A stretch of DNA of 64,000 bases, from the NCBI GenBank assembly GCA_009833045.1, contig WUUP01000001.1, positions 1,182,100-1,246,099 on the forward strand, written 5' to 3'. This DNA comes from Saprospirales bacterium GYS_P2D (lineage in GTDB: Bacteria > Bacteroidota > Bacteroidia > Chitinophagales > Saprospiraceae). This document shows positions 27,943 to 36,353 of this stretch, one piece after another. A program made the position numbers and the translations under genes. Under the pieces are notes generated by a model. The model had not been told where the DNA came from. It did no database searches and was given only the letters and a program-made list of their open reading frames with translations. Every line of letters starts with the position of its first letter. Within the stretch, counting starts at the first letter, position 1.

Positions 27943-29709
27943 ATGGGTAGAGATTTTGCATCCTCTAAAATTCTGTTATTTGCCTCGATAGTGCTGATCA
28001 TCAGCGCTCATCTATACTATCCAAAGTGGCAAAAAAGTGGTACCGAAGCCACCATATCTTGGGATGTATCGGGGTATTATATGTATCTCCCTGCTATATT
28101 CATCTATCACGATTTAGAGCAGTATGATTTCGTTGATGAATTAAGGAGTCAATATGGATTTACTCCTGATTTTCAACAGGCCTTTTTGCATGAGGAGAGT
28201 GGGCACTATGTGATGAAATATTCTATAGGTCAAGCTATACTGTACTCACCTTGCTTTTTTCTGGCTCATACTTATGCCAGCATGATAGATACTTATCCCG
28301 CTGATGGATTTAGTAGGCCTTATCAACTGTCATTATCGATATGGAGTCTATTAGTCAGCTTTCTGGGTATCTTATTTAGTTATAGAGCTTTGCGCTATTA
28401 TTTCAGCACCAATGTCTCAGCAGTTACTGTTCTTTTGATTTTGCTCGGGAGTAATCATCTCAACTACGTCGCCATAGACGGAGCGATGTCTCATAACTAT
28501 CTATTTACTCTATTCTCGGCGATAATTCTCAGTACGATTCAGTTTTATAAACGTCCTCGATATTCATATGCCTTGGGAATAGGCGTCATGGTGGGCTTGT
28601 GCGCTTTGACTCGACCTACTGAGATATTGATTAGCATGATACCATTATTATGGGGCGTTGATTATCTGGATCGACAGTCTTGGTCTGATCGATTTAGCTT
28701 CTTATCATCACATCGATATAAAGTGATTTTCGCTATCATCAGTTGCTTAGCCGTCGGATCTGTGCAATTATTTTATTGGTACTACATCACAGGACATTGG
28801 ACAGTTTATTCTTATCAAGATCAAGGATTTAGTTGGCTACAGCCACACATCATATCTGGCTTATTTAGTTATCGTGCTGGTTGGTTAATCTATAGCCCAT
28901 TTATGATCTTCTCCTTGGTTGGTTTTTACTATTTATTCAGCTATCGGCATGATATAATAGGGACTTGTTTAGTGTTCTTTTTGCTTTTCATTTATGTCGC
29001 TTTTTCATGGGACATTTGGTGGTACGGAGGGTCTTTTGGTCAGCGCACTATGGTACATTGTGGTTCTATTTTAGTTTTTCCATTAGCAGCATTTATTGAT
29101 CATATGAGACGACTTGCTACTTGGATTCGTGTATTTATCGGTTTGATCATTACCCTTTTTATCTATCTTAATTTCTGGTATATTCATCAAGCTCACAGAG
29201 GAGGTTTGCTTCATGCTGGCAATATGACAAAAGCTTATTTCTGGAAAACTCTCGGGACATATGATCATGATGTAAATGATCTTAAGCTATTAGACACAGA
29301 TGAATATTTCAAGGGAGATAGATCCATATTAGGTCATGAGATTTTATCTAATGATCCTTTCAAGCTAAACCATACAATCAACTACTCAGAAATATATCAG
29401 TACAAAGCTCCAATCAAAACAGAATGGTATAGAGTGATAGTAGAAATAGAAATCGGTCAAAAAGAACATGAAGGGTGGAAAATGGTACAACTCATTGCTC
29501 ATTTTAAGAATGATGATGAATCGGTAAAATATAGATTCATCCGAATACATCGACTACTGTCAGAAAACGATAAGAAAGTTGTTTTTCTGGATGTAAAATC
29601 TCCTAAGGAAGAGTATGATAAAATAGAGGTGTATCTATGGAATCCAGGGAGTACTTACTCAACTCAAGTAAATAGAATCAGTATAGAAGCCTATAATGAA
29701 ATCCATTAG
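27943..29709 (+). CDS. Polytopic membrane protein, likely GT-C type glycosyltransferase
   Basis: Integral membrane protein of 588 residues with about ten hydrophobic helices in the first 410 residues and a soluble C-terminal domain of about 170. Features suggest a GT-C glycosyltransferase: a first long luminal loop with acidic ISWDVSGYYMYLPAIF after helix 1 and a SNHLNYVAIDGAMSHNYLF segment. I cannot place it in a named family. Its stop overlaps the start of a polyprenyl-phosphate glycosyltransferase gene by 14 bp; a lipid-linked donor synthase next to a GT-C enzyme is a common pairing. Codons are noticeably richer in A/T than the genes to the left. Confidence 0.65.
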   Translation: MGRDFASSKILLFASIVLIISAHLYYPKWQKSGTEATISWDVSGYYMYLPAIFIYHDLEQYDFVDELRSQYGFTPDFQQAFLHEESGHYVMKYSIGQAILYSPCFFLAHTYASMIDTYPADGFSRPYQLSLSIWSLLVSFLGILFSYRALRYYFSTNVSAVTVLLILLGSNHLNYVAIDGAMSHNYLFTLFSAIILSTIQFYKRPRYSYALGIGVMVGLCALTRPTEILISMIPLLWGVDYLDRQSWSDRFSFLSSHRYKVIFAIISCLAVGSVQLFYWYYITGHWTVYSYQDQGFSWLQPHIISGLFSYRAGWLIYSPFMIFSLVGFYYLFSYRHDIIGTCLVFFLLFIYVAFSWDIWWYGGSFGQRTMVHCGSILVFPLAAFIDHMRRLATWIRVFIGLIITLFIYLNFWYIHQAHRGGLLHAGNMTKAYFWKTLGTYDHDVNDLKLLDTDEYFKGDRSILGHEILSNDPFKLNHTINYSEIYQYKAPIKTEWYRVIVEIEIGQKEHEGWKMVQLIAHFKNDDESVKYRFIRIHRLLSENDKKVVFLDVKSPKEEYDKIEVYLWNPGSTYSTQVNRISIEAYNEIH

Positions 29710-30409
29710 CGTCATAATACCAATGTATAATGAGGAGCGAACTGTCTATACTCTACTAAACAGAGTAGATGCTGTGACACTCAATGATATAGACATCGAG
29801 ATAATCATAGTAGATGACTGCTCTACTGATCTCTCTGTTCATCAAGTGCAGCGATACATCATTGATAATAATGCTGATCATGTTACTCTTTTATACAGTA
29901 CCACAAATCAGGGCAAGGGTGCTGCTATACATCGAGGTTTAGCTGCTGCGAGAGGTAACTTCATATTGATACAAGATGCAGATCTGGAGTACGATCCAGA
30001 AGACTATCATGATCTCATTAAAGCAGTGAAGAAAGAAAACGCAGATGTAGTATATGGATCAAGATTTAAGGGAGGAAAACCACATCGTATGTTGTTTTAC
30101 TGGCATTCTATCGGAAATCATATACTCACCGCTCTGTGCAATATGGTAACTAATCTCAATCTATCTGACATGGAGTGTTGCTACAAACTAATCCGTACTG
30201 ACATAGCTAAATCACTGGATCTACGAGAAAAACGATTCGGCCTCGAGCCAGAAATAACCATTAAACTCTCTCGGATACCTAACATTAAAATATTCGAAGT
30301 AAGTGTCAGTTATTATGGGCGAACCTATGCCGAAGGAAAAAATATAAATTACAAAGATGGACTACGAGCCATCTATTGTATCCTAAAATATGGCCTTTTA
30401 AGAATGTGA
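29696..30409 (+). CDS. Polyprenyl-phosphate glycosyltransferase (GT2, DPM1/GtrB-like)
   Basis: GT2 enzyme that, by family, transfers mannose, glucose or GlcNAc to a polyprenyl phosphate. ISVIIPMYNEERTVYTLLNRV, VDDCSTDLSV, GKGAAIHRGLAAARGNFILIQDADLEYDP and DVVYGSRFKGG are the hallmark motifs; LRRKxxGLEPEITIKLSR is seen as LREKRFGLEPEIT. At 237 residues it lacks C-terminal membrane helices, like soluble DPM1. It overlaps the preceding membrane-protein gene by 14 bp, so the two likely act together, the GT-C enzyme using the lipid-linked sugar. Confidence 0.85.
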   Translation: MKSISVIIPMYNEERTVYTLLNRVDAVTLNDIDIEIIIVDDCSTDLSVHQVQRYIIDNNADHVTLLYSTTNQGKGAAIHRGLAAARGNFILIQDADLEYDPEDYHDLIKAVKKENADVVYGSRFKGGKPHRMLFYWHSIGNHILTALCNMVTNLNLSDMECCYKLIRTDIAKSLDLREKRFGLEPEITIKLSRIPNIKIFEVSVSYYGRTYAEGKNINYKDGLRAIYCILKYGLLRM

Positions 30410-30466
30410 ATAATGATTATATTGAATTTTTAATATGAAAATATTGTTCTAATTAAAAAGTCTACT

Positions 30467-30673
30467 ATGACCATAGTATTAGATAGTTCTATGACTGCGG
30501 AGCAAATACAAAACCAGTTATTAAAAGCTGCCAAAGAACAAGAAACTAAGCAGAAAGAGACCCTGGGCAAATTAGCTCAAAAGCGCAGAAAAATTAAAGA
30601 GGCTTTCAAAAACAACCCTTTACAACTCGAGAAATCACCCTTAGAAATTCAACGTGATTGGAGAAATGAATAA
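30467..30673 (+). CDS. Putative antitoxin paired with PIN toxin
   Basis: Small, highly charged 68-residue protein, mostly helical with a Lys/Glu-rich coiled-coil-like centre (KAAKEQETKQKETLGKLAQKRRKIKEAFK). It lies immediately upstream of, and overlaps by 8 bp, a PIN-domain ribonuclease gene, the classical order of VapBC-type toxin-antitoxin pairs. No AbrB, ribbon-helix-helix or HTH DNA-binding motif is recognisable, so the antitoxin assignment rests on position, size and charge. The C-terminal SPLEIQRDWRNE could be the toxin-wrapping tail. Confidence 0.6.
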   Translation: MTIVLDSSMTAEQIQNQLLKAAKEQETKQKETLGKLAQKRRKIKEAFKNNPLQLEKSPLEIQRDWRNE

Positions 30674-31046
30674 TCTCACAAGCACTAAGGTATTGCTCGA
30701 TTCAAATGCTATCATCTATTATATCAATGGACAGAGCAGTGTGGATCATATTGTTGAAAACAACTTTCTTTTTGCCTCTATTATAAGTGAGATTGAGGTG
30801 TTAGGATTTAACTTAAATAATCAACAAATCGATTACTTCGAAACATTTTTTGAGGATGTATCTATTTTACCTATCACAAATGACATAAAGAATAAAGCAA
30901 TATTCTTCAAAAGAAACTACAACCTTAAAACTGCTGATAGCATTATTGCAGCAACCGCTTTTAGTCTCAACCTTCCCTTGATATCCGCAGACAAAATTTT
31001 TAATCGAGTACAAGAAATACAATTTTTTCAGATTCTTGTTTCTTAA
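30666..31046 (+). CDS. PIN-domain toxin (VapC-like ribonuclease)
   Basis: PIN-domain protein of 126 residues from the ATG at 30666; a GTG at 30654 is an alternative. All four acidic positions expected of an active PIN nuclease are present: D in VLLDSNAI, E in SEIEVL, D in TADSIIAATA and D in SADKIF. VapC toxins cleave specific RNAs (often initiator tRNA or 23S rRNA) when the antitoxin is degraded. The ATG overlaps the antitoxin stop codon (AATGAATAA), consistent with coupled translation. It sits in AT-rich sequence at the right edge of an accessory-looking stretch, next to the ribosomal operon. Confidence 0.8.
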   Translation: MNNLTSTKVLLDSNAIIYYINGQSSVDHIVENNFLFASIISEIEVLGFNLNNQQIDYFETFFEDVSILPITNDIKNKAIFFKRNYNLKTADSIIAATAFSLNLPLISADKIFNRVQEIQFFQILVS

Positions 31047-31282
31047 CTGAGAGTATTGATGCACCGATTATCCTAGTCTATGCCAACGATATGGTGTATA
31101 GCACCAAAAAAGGACGTAGCCAATGACTTCACTAAAAATAATTCCGAAAGAAACTCCCTTTCCACCCAATTTTCACTCCCTTTAAACAGCTCAATCTACC
31201 CATGTTGATAATTATTGTGCGATTTTTTTACTGATTATCAATGAGTTATGACGGTGTGTGTGAAAATAAATGGCTCAAAAGC

Positions 31283-31313
31283 TTGTGACAACTGATAATC
31301 GGCTGTACTTTTG
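31283..31313 (+). promoter_or_regulatory. Promoter for rplM-rpsI-rpsB-tsf
   Basis: TACTTTTG at 31306-31313 matches the Bacteroidota -7 box TAnnTTTG exactly, and a TTG at 31283-31285, 20 bp before it, fits the -33 element. Transcription would start near 31320, about 25 nt before the GTG of rplM. The -7 box is followed by CAGC, as at the hydrolase promoter at 41256. Confidence 0.6.
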
Positions 31314-31344
31314 CAGCTCTTTTTAAAAAATAACTATATCAGTT

Positions 31345-31788
31345 GTGAATACATTAAGTTATAAAACACAATCACTACGTAAAGAAGATGTCCAGAGAGA
31401 CTGGTACGTAGTGGATGCCGAGGGGCAGACTGTGGGTAGACTTTGTACGACATTAGCTACTATGCTAAGAGGTAAGCACAAGCCTAACTATACTCCACAT
31501 ATCGACAGCGGTGACTACATCATCGTGATCAATGCCGACAAGGTAAAATTCACTGGTAACAAGTGGAAGGCTAAAGTCTACCAAAGATACTCAGGATATA
31601 CAGGTGGTCAAAAGCAGCGTACTGCTGAGGAGATGCTCACTAAGAAGCCTGAAGCGATCGTAGAAAAAGCTATCAAAGGTATGCTCCCTAAGAATAGATT
31701 GGGTAGAGCTATGTTCAAAAAACTATTCGTATATACAGGCACAGAGCATCCACACTCTGCTCAGCAGCCTAAGACACTATCATTATAA
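31345..31788 (+). CDS. rplM: 50S ribosomal protein L13
   Basis: Ribosomal protein uL13, an early assembly protein of the large subunit. [45 protein letters not shown] and the [22 protein letters not shown] tail are unmistakable. Starts at GTG (31345), in keeping with the upstream promoter spacing; 147 residues as expected. First gene of rplM-rpsI-rpsB-tsf, the usual Bacteroidota order. Confidence 0.97.
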   Translation: MNTLSYKTQSLRKEDVQRDWYVVDAEGQTVGRLCTTLATMLRGKHKPNYTPHIDSGDYIIVINADKVKFTGNKWKAKVYQRYSGYTGGQKQRTAEEMLTKKPEAIVEKAIKGMLPKNRLGRAMFKKLFVYTGTEHPHSAQQPKTLSL

Positions 31789-31794
31789 TATATC

Positions 31795-32181
31795 ATGGAA
31801 GTCATTAACACATCAGGACGCCGTAAGGCATCTGTCGCAAGAATCTACCTGAAGAATGGTAGTGGACAGATCACTATTAATGGAAAGGACTACAAAGAGT
31901 ACTTCCCAATGGCGTATATGCAATATAATATTGAGAACCCTCTGACTCTCGCTGGCGCTACTAATCAGTATGACATCAAAGTCAATGTAAATGGTGGTGG
32001 CTACAAAGGACAAGCAGAAGCTGTCCGTCTGGCCATCTCTAAAGCATTAGTAGAGATCAATGAAGAGATCAGAACTACACTCAAAGAGCACAAGTATCTC
32101 ATGAGAGACTCGAGAGTAGTAGAGCGTAAAAAATATGGTAAGCCAAAGGCAAGAAAGAGCTTCCAGTTCTCAAAACGTTAA
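31795..32181 (+). CDS. rpsI: 30S ribosomal protein S9
   Basis: Ribosomal protein uS9, whose C-terminal tail reaches the P-site tRNA. Begins with the conserved GRRKASVARIYLKNGSG motif and ends with RKKYGKPKARKSFQFSKR, the basic tail. 128 residues; 6 bp after rplM and 11 bp before rpsB, clearly one operon. Confidence 0.97.
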   Translation: MEVINTSGRRKASVARIYLKNGSGQITINGKDYKEYFPMAYMQYNIENPLTLAGATNQYDIKVNVNGGGYKGQAEAVRLAISKALVEINEEIRTTLKEHKYLMRDSRVVERKKYGKPKARKSFQFSKR

Positions 32182-32192
32182 TATCGATTATA

Positions 32193-32909
32193 ATGGAAAA
32201 ATTACAATATCAAGAATTACTAAAGGCTGGTGTACACTTTGGTCACATGAAGAAAAAGTGGAATCCAAAGATGCGTCAGTATATTTTCGCCGAGCGTAAG
32301 GGAGTACACCTCATCGATCTCAATCGTACGATCGAGTGTATGGACACAGCTAATAAAGCACTCCACTCTATCGCTAAGTCTGGTCGCAAAATCTTATTCG
32401 TCGCTACTAAGAAGCAAGCTCGTGACATCGTCAAAGAAGCTGCAGAAAGCGTGAACATGCCACACGTGACTGACAGATGGCTCGGAGGTATGATGACCAA
32501 CTTCGCTACGATCCGTAGATCTGTCAAGAAGATGGAAAACATCGATCGTATGCTAGCAGATGGTAGTCTCACGAGTATCACTAAGAAAGAAAGACTCACT
32601 CTATCAAGAGAAAGAGATAAACTGGAAAAAGTATTAGGTGGTGTAGCTAAGTTGAATCGTATTCCTTCTGCTATGTTCATCGTGGATATCACTAATGAGC
32701 ACTTAGCAGTGACAGAAGCTCAAAAATTGGGCATCCGTACATTCGCTATGGTAGATACTAACAGTAATCCAAACTTGATTGACTTTCCAATACCTGCAAA
32801 TGATGATGCAAGTAAGTCAGTAAAGATCATCTTGGATAGTGCTGTAGGAGCTATCAAAGCTGGATTAGAAGAAAGACAACAAGCAAAAGCGGCTCTCGAG
32901 TCAGCATAA
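32193..32909 (+). CDS. rpsB: 30S ribosomal protein S2
   Basis: Ribosomal protein uS2. LLKAGVHFGHMKKKWNPKMRQYIF at the start, THVTDRWLGGMMTNF-type motif (HVTDRWLGGMMTNFATIR) and DTNSNPNLIDFPIPANDDA near the C-terminus are family signatures. 238 residues. Located between rpsI and tsf; the rpsB-tsf pairing is nearly universal in bacteria. Confidence 0.97.
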   Translation: MEKLQYQELLKAGVHFGHMKKKWNPKMRQYIFAERKGVHLIDLNRTIECMDTANKALHSIAKSGRKILFVATKKQARDIVKEAAESVNMPHVTDRWLGGMMTNFATIRRSVKKMENIDRMLADGSLTSITKKERLTLSRERDKLEKVLGGVAKLNRIPSAMFIVDITNEHLAVTEAQKLGIRTFAMVDTNSNPNLIDFPIPANDDASKSVKIILDSAVGAIKAGLEERQQAKAALESA

Positions 32910-32945
32910 TTGAATATTCATTAATACAATAAAATATATCTCAGA

Positions 32946-33788
32946 ATGAGCATTTCTGCTAAAGATGTAAAACAACTGCGTGATATCACAGGCGCAGGTA
33001 TGATGGACTGCAAGAAGGCTTTGACCGAGTCAAACGGTGATATCGATGGTGCTATCGAGATCCTCCGTAAGAAAGGACAAAAGCTCTCTGCAAAGCGTGC
33101 TGAAAGAGAAGCTAATGAAGGTGTAGTAATCGCACTCACTTCTGCTAATAGAAATAATGGAGTAGTAATAAGACTCAGCTGCGAGACAGACTTCGTAGCA
33201 AAGGGAGAAGGATTCATCGAATTCGCAAACACGATCGCTGAGATCGCTCTCAAAAATCTTCCTGCGACACTTGAAGATCTATTAGCTCTACCTTTTGACA
33301 GTGCAGTATCTATCGGTGAGAAAATCACTGAGCAAGTAGGAGTCATCGGTGAGAAGATCGAGGTGAAGGAATATGCTAAAATCGAAACTGCTGCTGGCGA
33401 AGGTCAGGTAATCCCATACATCCACATGGGATACAGAGCAGGTGTGATCGTAGCTCTTAACCAAGAAGGTCCAGATCTCGTAGACTATGGTAAAGATGTA
33501 GCTATGCAAGTAGCTGCTATGAAGCCTATAGCTCTGGATAAAGACAATGTACCTCAAGAAGTAATCGATAAAGAGATAGAGATCGGAAAAGAACTCGCTC
33601 GCAACGAAGGCAAGCCTGAGGCTATGCTCGAGAAGATTGCTACCGGTAGATTAAACAAGTTCTTCAAAGAGACTACATTGATGAATCAAGCATTCGTTAA
33701 AGATAGTAAGCAGACTATTGCAAGCTACTTGCAATCAAAGCACAAAGACTTGAAAGTCACTGATTTCAAACATATCTCATTAGCTTAA
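32946..33788 (+). CDS. tsf: Elongation factor Ts
   Basis: Nucleotide-exchange factor for EF-Tu. N-terminal UBA-like domain with VKQLRDITGAGMMDCKKAL, then the core with SCETDFVAKGEGFIEFANTIAEIA, and a C-terminal NKFFKETTLMNQAFVKD module. 280 residues, of normal size. Last gene of the operon before an intrinsic terminator at 33828-33866. Confidence 0.97.
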   Translation: MSISAKDVKQLRDITGAGMMDCKKALTESNGDIDGAIEILRKKGQKLSAKRAEREANEGVVIALTSANRNNGVVIRLSCETDFVAKGEGFIEFANTIAEIALKNLPATLEDLLALPFDSAVSIGEKITEQVGVIGEKIEVKEYAKIETAAGEGQVIPYIHMGYRAGVIVALNQEGPDLVDYGKDVAMQVAAMKPIALDKDNVPQEVIDKEIEIGKELARNEGKPEAMLEKIATGRLNKFFKETTLMNQAFVKDSKQTIASYLQSKHKDLKVTDFKHISLA

Positions 33789-33827
33789 TCAGCGAGATAT
33801 AGTGAAATCACAATAATCGATATAAAC

Positions 33828-33866
33828 AAAAAAGCGGCTCTTATTATTTAAGAGTCGCTTTTTTTA
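33828..33866 (+). terminator. Intrinsic terminator after tsf
   Basis: Stem AAAAGCGGCTCTTA / TAAGAGTCGCTTTT with one G-U pair, a 3-5 nt loop and a run of T's after it, 40 bp past the tsf stop. It separates the ribosomal operon from pyrH, which has its own -7 box 3' of it. Confidence 0.85.
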
Positions 33867-33888
33867 TAGCCACTATTCATTCAGATAT

Positions 33889-33896
33889 TACCTTTG
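33889..33896 (+). promoter_or_regulatory. -7 box (TACCTTTG) for pyrH
   Basis: Perfect TAnnTTTG match just 5 bp before the pyrH ATG at 33902 and after the tsf terminator. With the usual start a few bases past the box, the transcript would be leaderless or nearly so. No convincing -33 TTTG. Confidence 0.4.
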
Positions 33897-33901
33897 TCAC
33901 T

Positions 33902-34618
33902 ATGTCATTAAAATACAAACGAGTCCTACTCAAGCTAAGCGGAGAATCCCTCATGGGAGATAAGAATTTTGGAATATCTCCGGATATGCTCGATCACTAT
34001 GCTCAAGAGATCAAAAGTGTAGTGGATCTGGGATTGGAGATCGCCATCGTCATCGGTGGTGGCAATATCTTCAGAGGGCTCGACGCCAGTAGATCTGGTA
34101 TCGAGAGAGCGCAAGGTGACTACATGGGTATGTTAGCCACTTGTATTAACGGGCTTGCTCTTCAGAGCTCTTTAGAGCGGCATGGGATGTATACACGACT
34201 CGTATCTGCCATAGAGATGCGGGAGATAGCTGAGCCATATATCCGCAGAAGAGCTACCCGGCATCTCGAAAAAAATAGAATTGTAATATTTAGCGCTGGT
34301 ACTGGCAGTCCTTATTTCACTACCGACTCTGCTGCAGCTCTCCGAGCCAATGAGATCAATGCTGACGCTATACTCAAAGGCACACGGGTAGATGGTATCT
34401 ACACCGCAGATCCAGAGAAAGACAAGAATGCTGAGAAATACGAAGAAATCTCATACGCAGAAGTCATTGGCAAAAATCTCAATGTCATGGACATGACGGC
34501 CTTCACCATGTGTCAAGAGAATGATATGCCTATCATCGTATTTGACATCACATCCTCTGGCAATCTCCTCAAGGTAGTACTCGGTGAGCCGATCGGTACT
34601 ACCGTCCATAATGAGTAA
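33902..34618 (+). CDS. pyrH: UMP kinase
   Basis: Bacterial UMP kinase of the amino-acid-kinase fold, forming UDP from UMP and [45 protein letters not shown] and [19 protein letters not shown] are diagnostic. 238 residues. Follows tsf, as in many bacteria (tsf-pyrH-frr), although frr is not adjacent here: the next gene is convergent comF. Confidence 0.96.
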   Translation: MSLKYKRVLLKLSGESLMGDKNFGISPDMLDHYAQEIKSVVDLGLEIAIVIGGGNIFRGLDASRSGIERAQGDYMGMLATCINGLALQSSLERHGMYTRLVSAIEMREIAEPYIRRRATRHLEKNRIVIFSAGTGSPYFTTDSAAALRANEINADAILKGTRVDGIYTADPEKDKNAEKYEEISYAEVIGKNLNVMDMTAFTMCQENDMPIIVFDITSSGNLLKVVLGEPIGTTVHNE

Positions 34619-34627
34619 TAAGCAGTA

Positions 34628-35326
34628 TTAAATAGTCACTCCCAACGTAGCGATGGATATAGAGGCTGGCTCTGTCTTCATGAGCTCATCATAGCAGGCC
34701 CTGAGTGTAGATCCAGTAGTCATGATATCATCTATCAATATGTAATGTTGACCAGTGACTACTCCTTGCTTCTCATTCAGTCTGAAGGTCTGATCTAAAA
34801 TAATTTGTCTTTCTTCTTTTGACTTTTCTGTCTGAGAAGATCCATGAAGCACCCGTTTCAACACTTTGGTATCAATACGCTGATTAGTGATCGCCTGGAT
34901 ACCATGAGCTATACGCTCTGCCTGATTATATCCACGATCATGCAGTCGCTTAGGATGGATCGGAACAGGCACCAATACTGCAGCTGGATCAATTTCGGAT
35001 ATATACTTCTCGGCGAGCATGCATCCGAGCTTTACTGCTACATTAGGCTTTCTCTTATACTTCAGCTGTCGGAGTAGCTGCTGAGTTACTCCGGTCTTAG
35101 TGTAGTAAAAAAGGGCATAGACATTGTTGAGTTTTTCTGGTAAAGATACTTTACCTACCAGGGCAGCATCAACACGGGCTCTATCTTTGATAAAAGGTAC
35201 ATCCATTCGACAGGATAAACAGAAGTATTCGTCTCGGAGAGGATCCCGCTCCCCACATCCGATGCACAGTCGAGGATAAAATAAAGACAGTATATCATCT
35301 CCTATATTGAGAAGTGTCTTTATCAT
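34628..35326 (-). CDS. comF: ComF-family phosphoribosyltransferase-like protein
   Basis: ComF/GntX family. An N-terminal zinc-ribbon (CIGCGERDPLRDEYFCLSC) is followed by a phosphoribosyltransferase fold with RGYNQAERIAHG and the PRPP loop ILIDDIMTTGSTLRAC. Homologues are required for DNA uptake in competent bacteria; the reaction is unknown. 232 residues. It begins 1 bp after the TM2-domain gene, so the two are co-transcribed. Confidence 0.9.
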   Translation of the reverse strand: MIKTLLNIGDDILSLFYPRLCIGCGERDPLRDEYFCLSCRMDVPFIKDRARVDAALVGKVSLPEKLNNVYALFYYTKTGVTQQLLRQLKYKRKPNVAVKLGCMLAEKYISEIDPAAVLVPVPIHPKRLHDRGYNQAERIAHGIQAITNQRIDTKVLKRVLHGSSQTEKSKEERQIILDQTFRLNEKQGVVTGQHYILIDDIMTTGSTLRACYDELMKTEPASISIATLGVTI

Positions 35327-35327
35327 C

Positions 35328-36119
35328 TTATCCTCTCGCTAAAATCTTCTTACGCTCGACGACATATTCATTCTCTGTGAGGACCCCTTTTTTGCGAAGC
35401 TCCATGAGTCGATTGAGCTGAGAGAGTAGGACATCATTGAGTGGTTCTTTCTGAGTAATGCCACTCGACGAGCTTGATGAGCTGCTGCCTGATTTTAGTT
35501 TGTACCCATTAGCTTTGTATTCGTCAAATTCTTCTTGGATCCTCAAAAATGCCAGATCATCATGGCTCTGAATCTTATCAAAATCAGCAAATCCATTTTC
35601 TATAGCCAAGGTCAGATGTTTAAATGCTTCTTCCTTGTTCTCCAATAACGAATAGGCACAAGCCATATTGAAATGTAGAGATACATCATTTGGCTCCAGC
35701 TTCAGTCCTTTTTGAAAATCCTCCAATGCTTCTTCTATCTCATACTCTTTATACTTCTTGAGACCACTCTTTTTGAATGGATTATTTCTGACTACAGGTG
35801 CTTTTTTACGCTTGGTTGTACTCGGTTTATTCACTTCATAGTACTCACGATTAGTACTTGGAGCTTTACGAGTACGGGTTCTTTTGTTTTTAGAATATTT
35901 AGAATTGAACTTGCGATCAAACTCGACTGGTGACATCATCAGATATCGTAATCCATCAATGAATCCCAAGATCGCCGAGATGGGAAATCTCAATCCTGCA
36001 GTCATCACCATGAGCATGATATAGAAGACACCAGCTCCTGGGTCACGGAGATAAAACTTATGAGCTCCGAATGAGCCAAAGAAAAAAGCGAGAAGTGCCG
36101 CTACAAACTTATTCTTCAT
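35328..36119 (-). CDS. TM2-domain protein with TPR-like and SHOCT segments
   Basis: Membrane protein with an N-terminal TM2 domain (FVAALLAFFFGSFGAHKFYLRDPGAGVFY in two helices, residues 3-60), a basic linker (70-115), TPR-like helices (about 120-180, EALEDFQKGLKLEPNDVSLHFNMACAYSLLENKEEAF), a serine run, and a C-terminal SHOCT motif (LNRLMELRKKGVLTENEYVVERKKIL). Role unknown; the modular makeup suggests an adaptor at the inner membrane. A TACTTTGCAG box, one base short of the -7 consensus, is about 50 bp upstream. Upstream of comF in one transcript. Confidence 0.8.
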   Translation of the reverse strand: MKNKFVAALLAFFFGSFGAHKFYLRDPGAGVFYIMLMVMTAGLRFPISAILGFIDGLRYLMMSPVEFDRKFNSKYSKNKRTRTRKAPSTNREYYEVNKPSTTKRKKAPVVRNNPFKKSGLKKYKEYEIEEALEDFQKGLKLEPNDVSLHFNMACAYSLLENKEEAFKHLTLAIENGFADFDKIQSHDDLAFLRIQEEFDEYKANGYKLKSGSSSSSSSSGITQKEPLNDVLLSQLNRLMELRKKGVLTENEYVVERKKILARG

Positions 36120-36353
36120 GATGATCTCTACTTATCCTACTATCTGTGTGATATAATATCCTTATCTGCAAAGTAAGTATAATCAGAAAATTTTGCAGGT
36201 TAATACGGCCATCTCATCCGTTATTTCTTCATATGCTTGTTTTTCTTCGATGTACACACAAAAGCAAAATTAATTGTCACTTTGACATAGGTGAGTATCA
36301 CAGTCACACCCATTAGCTATATTTAAAAATCCATCACATAATAACATGATAGT

